A DNA stretch of 64,000 nt from Nitrososphaeria archaeon (lineage in GTDB: Archaea > Thermoproteota > Nitrososphaeria > Nitrososphaerales > JAAOZN01). A program made the position numbers and the translations under genes. Below the pieces are notes generated by a model that worked only from the letters and a program-made list of their open reading frames with translations, was not told the origin of the DNA and searched no databases. The DNA lies in contig JARVJZ010000002.1 in the NCBI GenBank assembly GCA_029775855.1, forward strand, positions 1-64,000. The letters are read 5' to 3'. Each line of letters opens with the position of its first letter. Position 1 is the stretch's first letter. This document shows, piece by piece, positions 35,866-42,211 of this stretch.

Positions 35866-35885
35866 ACCCTTCAGAAGGGGGAGAC
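35866..35885 (+). other. tRNA-Tyr intron 1, 20 nt, non-canonical position 30/31
   Basis: A bulge-helix-bulge fits exactly. The central 4-bp helix is CTTC 35860-35863 with GGAG 35880-35883 (one G-U). The bulges are CG|A (35864-35866) and AC|G (35884-35886), each cut after its second base. The inner stem is CCCTT 35867-35871 with AAGGG 35875-35879, closed by loop CAG. The outer helix is short (35858-35859 with 35887-35888). Confidence 0.85.
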
Positions 35886-35892
35886 GCTGTAG

Positions 35893-35936
35893 TGGCTTGC
35901 CTAGGCAAGCCTCACCAGCCTACCAAGCTCACAGAT
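35893..35936 (+). other. tRNA-Tyr intron 2, 44 nt, canonical position 37/38
   Basis: Central helix CTGT 35887-35890 with ACAG 35931-35934; bulges AG|T (35891-35893) and AT|A (35935-35937); outer helix is the anticodon stem TCCGG/CCGGA once intron 1 is gone. Inside the intron GGCTTGCC and GGCAAGCC (35894-35911) form a perfect inverted repeat, and GCTTG can instead pair with CAAGC at 35924-35928. Confidence 0.88.
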
Positions 35937-35946
35937 ACCGGAGTGT

Positions 35947-35974
35947 CGCAGGTTCAAATCCTGCCCGCGGGACC
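35947..35974 (+). repeat. attL: tRNA-Tyr 3' end copy
   Basis: A 28-nt segment covering the last variable-loop base, the T-arm and the 3' acceptor strand, plus CC. It is repeated at 37303-37330 with 27 of 28 bases identical (position 35970 G versus 37326 A). It is the left junction of the integrated element and completes the functional tRNA gene. Confidence 0.85.
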
Positions 35975-36054
35975 TAACCTTTTCATTATCCGTATACCTA
36001 GTCATACGATTTGAGAATAAAGAAGAGTTTAACTCAACAGCAGATTGCTGACCT

Positions 36055-36198
36055 TTGCTTTACTCAAAACTTAAGTTGGAGATTGAGTCGAAGATACTTG
36101 AACTCTTCAAGGAGATTCTAAGCTTGCCAGAGAGTGATAAAAGGGCTATAATCAATGCCTACCTTAAGATTAAAGAGAGAAGCGAAAGGGGAGACTAG
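36055..36198 (+). CDS. Possible 47-residue protein in the integrated element
   Basis: A short frame from TTG 36055 to TAG 36198. The product is strongly helical and charged (LELFKEILSLPESDKRAIIN, then a basic tail KIKERSERGD). I recognise no family. It could be the degraded end of an older gene, for example a regulator or recombinase. No clear Shine-Dalgarno site is seen, and the codon content alone does not prove coding. Confidence 0.25.
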   Translation: MLYSKLKLEIESKILELFKEILSLPESDKRAIINAYLKIKERSERGD

Positions 36199-36212
36199 AA
36201 AGATCGTAAATG

Positions 36213-36219
36213 TTTAAAT
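36213..36219 (+). promoter_or_regulatory. TATA box of mntA-hepT
   Basis: TTTAAAT at 36213-36219 predicts transcription start near 36240-36243. This favours the ATG at 36249 as the mntA start, with an almost leaderless message, over the ATGs at 36237 and 36240. Confidence 0.5.
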
Positions 36220-36248
36220 TTGGTTGATCTTAATTTATGATGTGTAAT

Positions 36249-36542
36249 ATGAAAAGTCTTGAAGAGATAAAAAGGATTTTAGCAGAGCATAAAGAAGAGT
36301 TAAGACAAAAATATAAGGTAAAAGAGATAGGGATCTTTGGTTCTTTTGTTAGAGGCGAGCACAGAAAAAAAAGCGATATTGACCTATTGGTCGAGTTTGA
36401 AGAATCCCCAAGCCTCTTTGAATTTATGGATTTGGAAGAATACTTGAGTAAAATGCTTGGGTTAAAGGTTGACCTTGTCTCAAAAGCTGCTTTAAAACCG
36501 AGAATCGGAGAATATATTTTAAAAGAAGTCGTTTATTTATGA
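36249..36542 (+). CDS. mntA: MntA-type nucleotidyltransferase antitoxin
   Basis: About 97 residues, a minimal nucleotidyltransferase. IGIFGSFVRGEHRKKSDIDL contains the G-S pair and the two catalytic Asp residues (about 43 and 45 from the chosen start). MntA antitoxins AMPylate a tyrosine of the HEPN toxin and so silence it. It overlaps hepT by 4 bases. The start was chosen by TATA spacing; ATG 36237 is also in frame. The gene lies inside the tRNA-Tyr element and is its best preserved cargo. Confidence 0.88.
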   Translation: MKSLEEIKRILAEHKEELRQKYKVKEIGIFGSFVRGEHRKKSDIDLLVEFEESPSLFEFMDLEEYLSKMLGLKVDLVSKAALKPRIGEYILKEVVYL

Positions 36543-36883
36543 GGAAAAGAGATTATAGGGATTACCTCAAAGACATAATTGATTCAATCAATGATATTGA
36601 GGATTTCACTAAAAACATGAATTTTGAAGAGTTTGCTAAAGATAAAAAGACGATAAACGCTGTGGTAAGGGGCATTGAAGTTATAGGAGAGGCAGCCAAA
36701 CACATACCTAGATCAATTAGAGACAAATATCCTTCCATCCCTTGGAAGAAGATGGCTGGAATGAGAGATAAAATGATTCATGAGTATTTTGGTGTTGATA
36801 TCAAAATCTTATGGAAGACGATAAAAAAGGATATTCCACAACTCAAGCCACTAATACAGAATGTTTTAGAAAGCCTTTGTTAA
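36539..36883 (+). CDS. hepT: HepT-type HEPN ribonuclease toxin (DUF86)
   Basis: A 114-residue HEPN protein. The catalytic motif R-x4-H-x-Y is intact in MRDKMIHEYF (Arg76, His81, Tyr83), and Tyr83 is the residue modified by MntA in studied pairs. VVRGIEVIGEAAKHIP is a second family hallmark. HepT cleaves RNA, often tRNA, when freed from MntA. The start overlaps mntA. With full-length motifs the pair should still work, which may explain why it survives in a decayed element. Confidence 0.88.
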   Translation: MRKRDYRDYLKDIIDSINDIEDFTKNMNFEEFAKDKKTINAVVRGIEVIGEAAKHIPRSIRDKYPSIPWKKMAGMRDKMIHEYFGVDIKILWKTIKKDIPQLKPLIQNVLESLC

Positions 36884-36985
36884 AATTGTAACGGGTTATT
36901 GAAAAAGAGATTTGTAAGAAATATAGGTCAGACAACCTTGAACTTTCCCGAACTTTATTACCTTCTCTAAGTCTAATTCCATCTC

Positions 36986-37255
36986 TCAGCCTCTAGAGGC
37001 TCTTAGGATGCTTGACCATTTACAAAGGCAATCATTTACAATCTCGAAAATAGGCTTTGAAAGCTGATATGTGGTTAGTGACGTGATGAGAGGAGCAGCT
37101 TTCCTTTTTCTCTCGATGTAGTTAATATCTCTATCAATGCCAGAAACCATTCTTTTCAAAAAGGCTTCAACCCATCGAACATATTGACCAACAGTTCCTT
37201 TGCCTAAATCCAAGTTTGCCTGAGTGAACAGCCTGAAATCTCTTAAATCTTCCAC
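36986..37255 (-). pseudogene. N-terminal fragment of a tyrosine recombinase/integrase
   Basis: An 89-residue frame starting at GTG 37255. Residues 1-50 look like the SAM-like core-binding domain of archaeal integrases (FTQANLDLGKGTVGQYVRWV, then EAFLKRMVSGIDRDINYI). After about residue 55 the sequence stops resembling the family and ends early; none of the catalytic R, H-x-x-R or Y residues is present. Its start is 47 bases from the right att repeat, the usual position for an integrase. The rest of the gene is not found in the element. Confidence 0.6.
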
Positions 37256-37302
37256 TATTTTCTATTATTCTCTTATCAAGGTTTTCAGCCTCGAAATTGT
37301 GC

Positions 37303-37330
37303 CGCAGGTTCAAATCCTGCCCGCGAGACC
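37303..37330 (+). repeat. attR: residual 3' end of the original tRNA-Tyr
   Basis: It matches 35947-35974 at 27 of 28 positions. It holds the T-arm and acceptor 3' strand but no 5' half, so it cannot make a tRNA. Eighteen bases on, the convergent MBL gene ends, giving the original chromosomal arrangement tRNA-Tyr then MBL gene. Confidence 0.85.
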
Positions 37331-37348
37331 AAGCTCAACAAAAGATCT

Positions 37349-38206
37349 CTATATTTTGAGCGTGTCTCCTGTCCGAAGGGGTTTGCATCTTTCTTTGAAG
37401 GTTTTGAGGAGGGTGCAGGTTGCGTTTAGGCCGGTGCAATGGCAAGGAGCCAAGAGTTTTGGGTTAAGCTGCTGAAGCTCTTCTGCAGTTAAGTCTATCT
37501 GTTTGTTATCTGCTTTTTCTAAGTGGAAGCCTCCAGCTACCAAGTGGATTTCTTTTATTGTGGTTAGGCGTTGAGCTTGTTTGACGGTGTTGATTATTCC
37601 TGAGTGAGCGCAGCCTGAAATAACTGTAATACCTTTACCTTCAACTTCTATTATGAGTGCTTGGTCATCTGGTAAGTTGTCTTCGATGAAACGCTCCTCT
37701 TCTATTGTGTGAAAGTTAGTTGTTTTCTCAAAGGGTGTGTTTCGTTCAATTTCGCCGCTAGTTAAGACGCCTTTTGCAAGTGTGATTGGGTTCTTCGCTA
37801 GGAGCATTATACCTCCAGCTTCCTCTGCTTCTGCCTGCTTGAAAGGTAGACCTATGTATTTCAGATGCGGCTCAACTCTGAGCTTAGGCTTGAATATGTT
37901 TGGATGTGCGATTATTGGAATCTTTTTCCCTATTTTCTTCAACACGGATAGGAGGGCAGATGTGTGGTCATAATGGCCGTGGCTAAGAAAGATCAAGTCT
38001 ACTGCGCTTAGGTCGATGTTCATGGCGTCGATGTTATAAAGAACTGTTTCAGAAGAGGGGCCGGTGTCAAACAATATCGTCATCTTATTTGAACCGTCTA
38101 AATCAACTTTGACAAGCAGACTTAAACCGTGCTGAGCTGTTAGTTTCGGTTTATCCATAGAAGTAGAGTTTTCTATGATGGTGGTAAGCTCTAAGCCTTT
38201 GACCAT
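37349..38206 (-). CDS. MBL-fold metallohydrolase of the dihydropterin phosphate synthase-like group (COG1237)
   Basis: About 285 residues. LSHGHYDHTSAL is the metal motif H-x-H-x-D-H; SGCAHSGIINTV and APCHCTGLNA supply later ligands. Database members of this group are often named 7,8-dihydropterin-6-yl-methyl-4-(ribofuranosyl)aminobenzene 5'-phosphate synthase, a step in methanopterin synthesis, though evidence for the MBL members is thin. That would suit the C1 genes at 4-16 kb. ATG at 38206 has GGAG just upstream and gives the family N-terminus; the frame extends to 38281 but adds 25 unmatched residues. Confidence 0.78.
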   Translation of the reverse strand: MVKGLELTTIIENSTSMDKPKLTAQHGLSLLVKVDLDGSNKMTILFDTGPSSETVLYNIDAMNIDLSAVDLIFLSHGHYDHTSALLSVLKKIGKKIPIIAHPNIFKPKLRVEPHLKYIGLPFKQAEAEEAGGIMLLAKNPITLAKGVLTSGEIERNTPFEKTTNFHTIEEERFIEDNLPDDQALIIEVEGKGITVISGCAHSGIINTVKQAQRLTTIKEIHLVAGGFHLEKADNKQIDLTAEELQQLNPKLLAPCHCTGLNATCTLLKTFKERCKPLRTGDTLKI

Positions 38207-38463
38207 ACTCTCCACAGCGGATAGGTGCGTATTCAAACTTTTTGCAGCATAGGCTGTGTTTGTAGTAAGTTGGTTGATCAAGAGAGCGCTTTTGAAAGAT
38301 GGTGTATTCCCTTTATGTTGCTTTGCAGATCGAAACGTGTTCAGAAAGATAGTCGGGTTTTCTTCTTTTTGTTGCTCAGAAAGTCGAAGCTACTCTTATC
38401 GTTGCTTTAATTTTATGAAGAGAAGCCGACAGAGATAAATCTCTTAAAGTGATAGTGTAGCAT

Positions 38464-38916
38464 GTGGGGCGTTTGGCTGTTAAGATGGTTGATATACACG
38501 CAAAGGATGTGGTTTACCGTGAGGCTGTAGCTGAAGGTAAGATTATCCTTAGACCAGAGACGGTAGCCCTTATACGCGCTGGAAAGGTTGAGAAGGGTGA
38601 TCCGGTGCAGATCGCTACCCTAGCTGGCATACAAGCTTCTAAGTTTACATCGCTACTTATGCCTCTATGCCATCCTCTTAAGATTGAGAGCACAGATGTT
38701 AGAGTTGAAGTTGAGGACTGGGGGGTTAAGGTTTCCGCTAAGGTTGCTGCTACAGAGAAGACTGGCGTCGAAATGGAGGCTCTTACCTCTGTTGCAACCG
38801 CGCTTCTCAATATATGGGATGTGGTGAAGATGTATGAGAAGGATAAAGATGGACAGTATCCTTACACAGCCATCAAAGAGATAAGAGTGGTAAGTAAGGT
38901 GAAGAGGAAGATTTGA
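38464..38916 (+). CDS. moaC: Cyclic pyranopterin monophosphate synthase
   Basis: A 150-residue MoaC. LMPLCHPLKIESTDV, EKTGVEMEALTSVATALLNI and WDVVKMYEKD are conserved; Asp and Lys of the active site lie in the last two. It turns the GTP-derived 3',8-cyclo product into cPMP for molybdopterin, needed by FwdB. GTG at 38464 or ATG at 38485 (M-V-D-I, the usual motif) can start it. It overlaps moaB by 4 bases. Confidence 0.94.
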   Translation: MGRLAVKMVDIHAKDVVYREAVAEGKIILRPETVALIRAGKVEKGDPVQIATLAGIQASKFTSLLMPLCHPLKIESTDVRVEVEDWGVKVSAKVAATEKTGVEMEALTSVATALLNIWDVVKMYEKDKDGQYPYTAIKEIRVVSKVKRKI

Positions 38917-39437
38917 AGCCGCACGAAGAGCATCGAAGCAGAGGTAAGAAGAGCATATCAATCTCGGTCATAACAGTAAGCACATCCAGATACGAAAAGA
39001 TTAAGGAGAAGAAGCCTTTCACAGACGAATCAGCAGACAGAGCCGAAAAACTAATCAAAGAATCTGGATTCAACTTAAAGAGCAGAAAGGTTGTGGACGA
39101 CCATAAAGGGCTGATAAGGCTTGAAGTTCTAAAGAGCATATACGAAGAAGGATGCGACGCTGTAATACTCACAGGTGGCACAGGACTCTCAAGCAGAGAT
39201 GTCACAGTGGAGGCAATAAGACCACTCTTAGACAAGGAGCTAGAAGGCTTCCCAGAAATCTTCAGAACAGAGAGCTTTAAGAGCGTAGGCTCAGCCGCCT
39301 ACCTAACCAGAACGGTCGCAGGCAGCCTAGACGGTAGGCTCATATTCTGCTTACCCGGCTCACCAGACGCTGTGGAGCTTGGGCTTAAACTTCTTCTCCC
39401 CGAGCTGCCACACGCTCTTTACATAGCGGGAACATAG
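38913..39437 (+). CDS. moaB: Molybdopterin adenylyltransferase MoaB/MogA
   Basis: A 174-residue protein of the MoaB/Mog fold. SISISVITVSTSRYEKIKEK begins the domain, AVILTGGTGLSSRDVTVEAI is the nucleotide loop, and IFCLPGSPDAVELGLKLLLP ends it. It adenylates molybdopterin before metal insertion. It is co-transcribed with moaC and abuts thiL (shared base 39437). Confidence 0.93.
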   Translation: MKPHEEHRSRGKKSISISVITVSTSRYEKIKEKKPFTDESADRAEKLIKESGFNLKSRKVVDDHKGLIRLEVLKSIYEEGCDAVILTGGTGLSSRDVTVEAIRPLLDKELEGFPEIFRTESFKSVGSAAYLTRTVAGSLDGRLIFCLPGSPDAVELGLKLLLPELPHALYIAGT

Positions 39438-40438
39438 TGTTGAGGGAAAATCCAGACGAACTCAGCATCATTAAAGAGTTTATTGAGGTAATCGGTCAAC
39501 CTAAACAAATATACTCGAAGATAGGGGATGACGTAGCGCATATACCTTCTGGTAAAGGTAGGGTTGTTGTAAAGTGTGATATGCTTGTCGGCGAGACCGA
39601 TGTGCCTCAAGGCATGACTTATAGAGAAGCAGCACGCAAGGCTCTCGCAAGCGTGGTAAGCGACTTTGCAGCAAAAGGTGTCAAACCAAACGCAGCTTTA
39701 GTAAGCCTAGGTATACCCCCAACACTAACAATTGCAGATATTAGAGAACTCGCTCTAGGCGTAAGAGATGCTAGAGAGGAATTTAAATTTGAATTCTTAG
39801 GAGGGGATACAAATCAAGCCAAAGACCTCATCATAGACTGCATACTGTTAGGCTACGCTAAGCACATCATAGGTAGAGCCGGCGCGAAGGTAGGTGATAT
39901 TGTGGCTGTCACGGGAGATTTTGGCTATACAGGAGCAGGCTTATACGCACTTTCAAAATACGGTAGAGTGGCTGAGGGATTCGCGGAAAAAGCCATCTCA
40001 ACTGTGCTAAAGCCTAAACCCCCACTTGAGCTAGGATTGATGCTCGCTGAGAGAAGGCTTATGTCCTCAAGCATAGATTCAAGCGACGGTTTAGCCCTAT
40101 CACTCTATACGCTATCTGAAGCAAGCAACGTCAAGATAGTCGTTTTTGATCTGCCAGCTCCAGAAGGGCTACGAGAATTCGCTGAAGAAAACGGTTTAAG
40201 TTTGGAGGAACTTGTCTTCTACTCAGGCGAAGAGTATGAGATAGTCTTCACAGCGCATGAAGATAAGTTAGATAAGATAAAGCGTTTAGCAGAGAGCTTA
40301 GGTAAGCCTATTAAGGCTATAGGTAGAGTTGAACAAGGAAAGCCGGTAGTAGAATATGTAACCTTAGGTAAAAAGAAGATTCTAGAGAGAAGAGGTTGGA
40401 TACACCTCTCAGCAAAACGTAATAAAAATAAGGTCTGA
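39437..40438 (+). CDS. thiL: Thiamine-monophosphate kinase
   Basis: A 333-residue PurM-fold kinase. KIGDDVAHIPSGKGRVVVKC, CDMLVGETDVP and ALASVVSDFAAKGVKPNAAL bind metal and ATP, and SSIDSSDGLALSL and FYSGEEYEIVFTA are late motifs. It converts thiamine phosphate to the diphosphate cofactor. The start codon overlaps the last base of moaB. A hairpin lies right at its stop. Confidence 0.93.
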   Translation: MLRENPDELSIIKEFIEVIGQPKQIYSKIGDDVAHIPSGKGRVVVKCDMLVGETDVPQGMTYREAARKALASVVSDFAAKGVKPNAALVSLGIPPTLTIADIRELALGVRDAREEFKFEFLGGDTNQAKDLIIDCILLGYAKHIIGRAGAKVGDIVAVTGDFGYTGAGLYALSKYGRVAEGFAEKAISTVLKPKPPLELGLMLAERRLMSSSIDSSDGLALSLYTLSEASNVKIVVFDLPAPEGLREFAEENGLSLEELVFYSGEEYEIVFTAHEDKLDKIKRLAESLGKPIKAIGRVEQGKPVVEYVTLGKKKILERRGWIHLSAKRNKNKV

Positions 40439-40458
40439 GTCGGCTGCAAGAGCCGACT
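40438..40458. terminator. Hairpin between convergent thiL and TRAM genes
   Basis: AGTCGGCT (40438-40445) and AGCCGACT (40451-40458) form an 8-bp stem with loop GCAAG. The flanking CT/AG bases extend it past one mismatch. It begins on the last base of the thiL stop and lies between convergent genes, so it may act as a two-way terminator or mRNA 3' end. No T-run follows. Confidence 0.4.
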
Positions 40459-40480
40459 GAGAGTTATCCACTTAGCGTTT

Positions 40481-40738
40481 CTACACGACTTGTGCTATTG
40501 CATAGTTTGGTCTGATTTGTGTGATTCTGATCTTCACTGTATCGCCTTGCTTTGTATTAGGTATGAATACGACATAGCCTTCGATTCTTACGAGCCCGTC
40601 TCCTCTTTTACTGACCTCTGAGACAGTGACCTCGAGTTCTTCGCCTAGCTTTACTGGCTTAGGTTTGAAGAAGACTTTTGGGATTCTCTGTCTTCTACTT
40701 TCGCGTTCACCTTCATGTTGTTCTACGTCTTCAGCCAA
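40481..40738 (-). CDS. TRAM-domain RNA-binding protein
   Basis: An 85-residue protein. After an acidic start (MAEDVEQHEGE), residues about 25-85 form a single TRAM domain: VKLGEELEVTVSEVSKRGDG, then VRIEGYVVFIPNTKQGDTVK. Stand-alone TRAM proteins are abundant in some archaea, where they act as RNA chaperones resembling bacterial cold-shock proteins. It is convergent with thiL and divergent from trmI. Confidence 0.88.
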   Translation of the reverse strand: MAEDVEQHEGERESRRQRIPKVFFKPKPVKLGEELEVTVSEVSKRGDGLVRIEGYVVFIPNTKQGDTVKIRITQIRPNYAIAQVV

Positions 40739-40800
40739 CCTTATTACGTCCTTTTCCTTCGACCCAATAGAGGGGCGTAAAGGATATTTAAAGTTAAGTA

Positions 40801-41652
40801 GTGCAAACGAAGGGGATGGAAGAGGTAATTTCAGAAGGTGATGACGTGCTTCTATATCTCAGCGGGGATAAGCGTTGGCTCGTCAAGGTTAAGGTAGATA
40901 AGAAGGTGCATACACACGCAGGCTATATAGAAGGCTCTAACATAATAGGAAAACGCTATGGGGAGGCTGTCAAATCTAACCTTGGAAGAAACTTTTGGCT
41001 CCTTAAACCCACTGTGGAAGACTATGTGCTTAAATGCGAGAGGAAGACCCAAGTAGTCTACCCAAAAGATATGGGGTTAATAGCGGCAAAAACAGGGCTT
41101 ACTTCAGGAAGTATAGTTGTAGAAGCTGGAACAGGTAGTGGCGCTCTTACGATGTTCCTAGCTAATATCGTTAAACCGACTGGGCATGTCTATTCGATGG
41201 AGTTGAAAGAAGAGTTTCTTGATGTAGCTCGGAGGAATCTAAAGAGAAGTGGGCTGCTAGATTATGTGACCTTAAGCCTAGGCGATGCTTCTCAAGGCTT
41301 TGGTGTGATAGATGCGGATGTCGCGGTTATTGATGTAGGTGACCCTTGGCGTCTCGTTGAATCTGCGTGGCGTGCTCTTAAAGGCGCTGGGAAGATAGTT
41401 TCAATTTCGCCTACTATGAATCAGGTTGAGAAGACCTATGAGGCGCTGCTTAGAACTGGGTTTGTTGATGTTGAATGTGTAGAGGTGCTTGTTAGAAGCA
41501 TGCAAGTTAAGAGTGGTGCAACCAGACCTTCTACCAGAATGATAGGGCATACAGCATACCTAACATTTGCACGGAAGGTTTTCGGAGATGAAAAAACATT
41601 AAAAGAAGGAGATACTGAGTCGATAGGTGTGGTGTCTGATGAAGAAGGATAG
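40801..41652 (+). CDS. trmI: tRNA (adenine-N1) methyltransferase TrmI
   Basis: A 283-residue Rossmann methyltransferase. The N-terminal beta domain (about 1-75) precedes the SAM loop VVEAGTGSGALTMFLANIV (about 102-120). DADVAVIDVGDPWRLVESAW is the catalytic loop, with D-x-x-x-P-W typical of TrmI, and TRPSTRMIGHTAYLTFARK ends the domain. It methylates A57/A58 in the T-loop of tRNAs. It overlaps the downstream membrane gene by about 14-26 bases. Confidence 0.9.
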   Translation: MQTKGMEEVISEGDDVLLYLSGDKRWLVKVKVDKKVHTHAGYIEGSNIIGKRYGEAVKSNLGRNFWLLKPTVEDYVLKCERKTQVVYPKDMGLIAAKTGLTSGSIVVEAGTGSGALTMFLANIVKPTGHVYSMELKEEFLDVARRNLKRSGLLDYVTLSLGDASQGFGVIDADVAVIDVGDPWRLVESAWRALKGAGKIVSISPTMNQVEKTYEALLRTGFVDVECVEVLVRSMQVKSGATRPSTRMIGHTAYLTFARKVFGDEKTLKEGDTESIGVVSDEEG

Positions 41653-42211
41653 CGTCGAAGACGCCGCATTTATCCTCTACATCTTCCCAATCTTAATTAA
41701 CGGAGCTTATGGGCTTTGGAGCTGGATCGCTGGAGGTGCAGATTTAGATGCGCTGCAAAAAGTCTACCTCAACATCACTAGAGAGCCTATTATCTTCTTA
41801 GCCGGTTTACTTGCCGTATGTGTGGCTGTGCTCCTGGATACTAAATACTTGGGCTCTTTAGAGGATATAGATAGGCGTGTGACAAGATTAGCTTACTTCT
41901 GCTTTATAACAGCTTTAATAATAGCTATTGTCTCAACTGGATTTAACATAGCAAGCAGCTTAACCCTATTTCTTCAAGGAAGGTATGCCTTAATCTTTCC
42001 AGCTCTCTTAGTCTTGCTTAGCTTACTTATGAGATTAAGAGGCTTAAGTTTAGGCTTCTCTAATGGCGTGTTTAGAGGTATATCTCTTATTCTTCTTCTT
42101 ATTTCGCCGTTGACGCTCTATATACTGTGGAGGCTAGGTGCTGCTTGGTATATCATATTTGCTGTGCCGTTCATTCTCATAATTGCCTCAATAGGGTTAA
42201 TGAAGCGTTGA
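41639..42211 (+). CDS. Integral membrane protein, function unknown
   Basis: About 190 residues with five predicted membrane segments (near residues 10-30, 50-67, 85-107, 120-134 and 150-188). Charged loops include LGSLEDIDRRVTRLAY. I recognise no family. ATG at 41639 lies inside the 3' end of trmI and suits coupled translation; a GTG at 41627 is in frame. Its stop is adjacent to that of the convergent endoQ gene. Confidence 0.6.
   Translation: MKKDSVEDAAFILYIFPILINGAYGLWSWIAGGADLDALQKVYLNITREPIIFLAGLLAVCVAVLLDTKYLGSLEDIDRRVTRLAYFCFITALIIAIVSTGFNIASSLTLFLQGRYALIFPALLVLLSLLMRLRGLSLGFSNGVFRGISLILLLISPLTLYILWRLGAAWYIIFAVPFILIIASIGLMKR

Larger units (their letters stand above)
35835..35972 (+). 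tRNA. tRNA-Tyr (GTA) with two introns
   Basis: Acceptor CCCGCGG (35835-35841) pairs with CCGCGGG (35965-35971), with A73 at 35972. C1-G72 plus A73 is the archaeal tRNA-Tyr identity. The D-arm is GCTC/GAGC, and the T-arm GCAGG/CCTGC encloses TTCAAAT. Removing 35866-35885 and 35893-35936 joins TCCGG + CTGTAGA + CCGGA, a perfect 5-bp anticodon stem with GTA at 35889-35891. The mature RNA is 74 nt, and CCA is not encoded in full (A73-C-C-T). Without splicing no sensible anticodon arm forms. The 3' end serves as the attachment site of the element to the right. Confidence 0.9.
35975..37330. mobile_element. Decayed integrative element in tRNA-Tyr, 1.36 kb
   Basis: It is bounded by the 28-nt tRNA direct repeats. 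Contents from left: an AT-rich stretch with one 47-codon frame, a MntA/HepT toxin-antitoxin pair, and a truncated tyrosine recombinase pointing left, whose start lies 47 bases from the right repeat. Base composition is more AT-rich than the surrounding genes. No replication or virion gene is left, so this is a remnant or a minimal passenger element. The right-hand tRNA fragment has one mutation, expected for a non-functional copy. Confidence 0.75.

Noticed and set aside
35862-35880. Reading the tRNA as unspliced with a TTC (Glu) anticodon
   Set aside because: The loop would lack T33 and the stem would be mismatched. Splicing two introns gives a perfect arm with GTA, and C1-G72 with A73 fits tRNA-Tyr.
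35790-36014. A 74-codon open frame running through the tRNA-Tyr locus
   Set aside because: It covers both tRNA exons and introns and has no protein-like features. The tRNA explains the sequence fully.
36884-36985. Continuation of the integrase on the minus strand past its stop
   Set aside because: The in-frame sequence after the TGA (about 27 codons) contains no R, H-x-x-R or Y catalytic segment, so the C-terminal domain is absent, not frameshifted.
36988-37001. 14-bp perfect palindrome AGCCTCTAGAGGCT at the integrase fragment end
   Set aside because: It is isolated, has no partner copy, and overlaps the stop of the fragment. I found no reason to call it an operator or a recombination site.
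38207-38463. Possible structured RNA in the gap between the MBL gene and moaC
   Set aside because: No stable hairpin, C/D boxes or conserved RNA motif could be seen by eye; it is probably a divergent promoter region.
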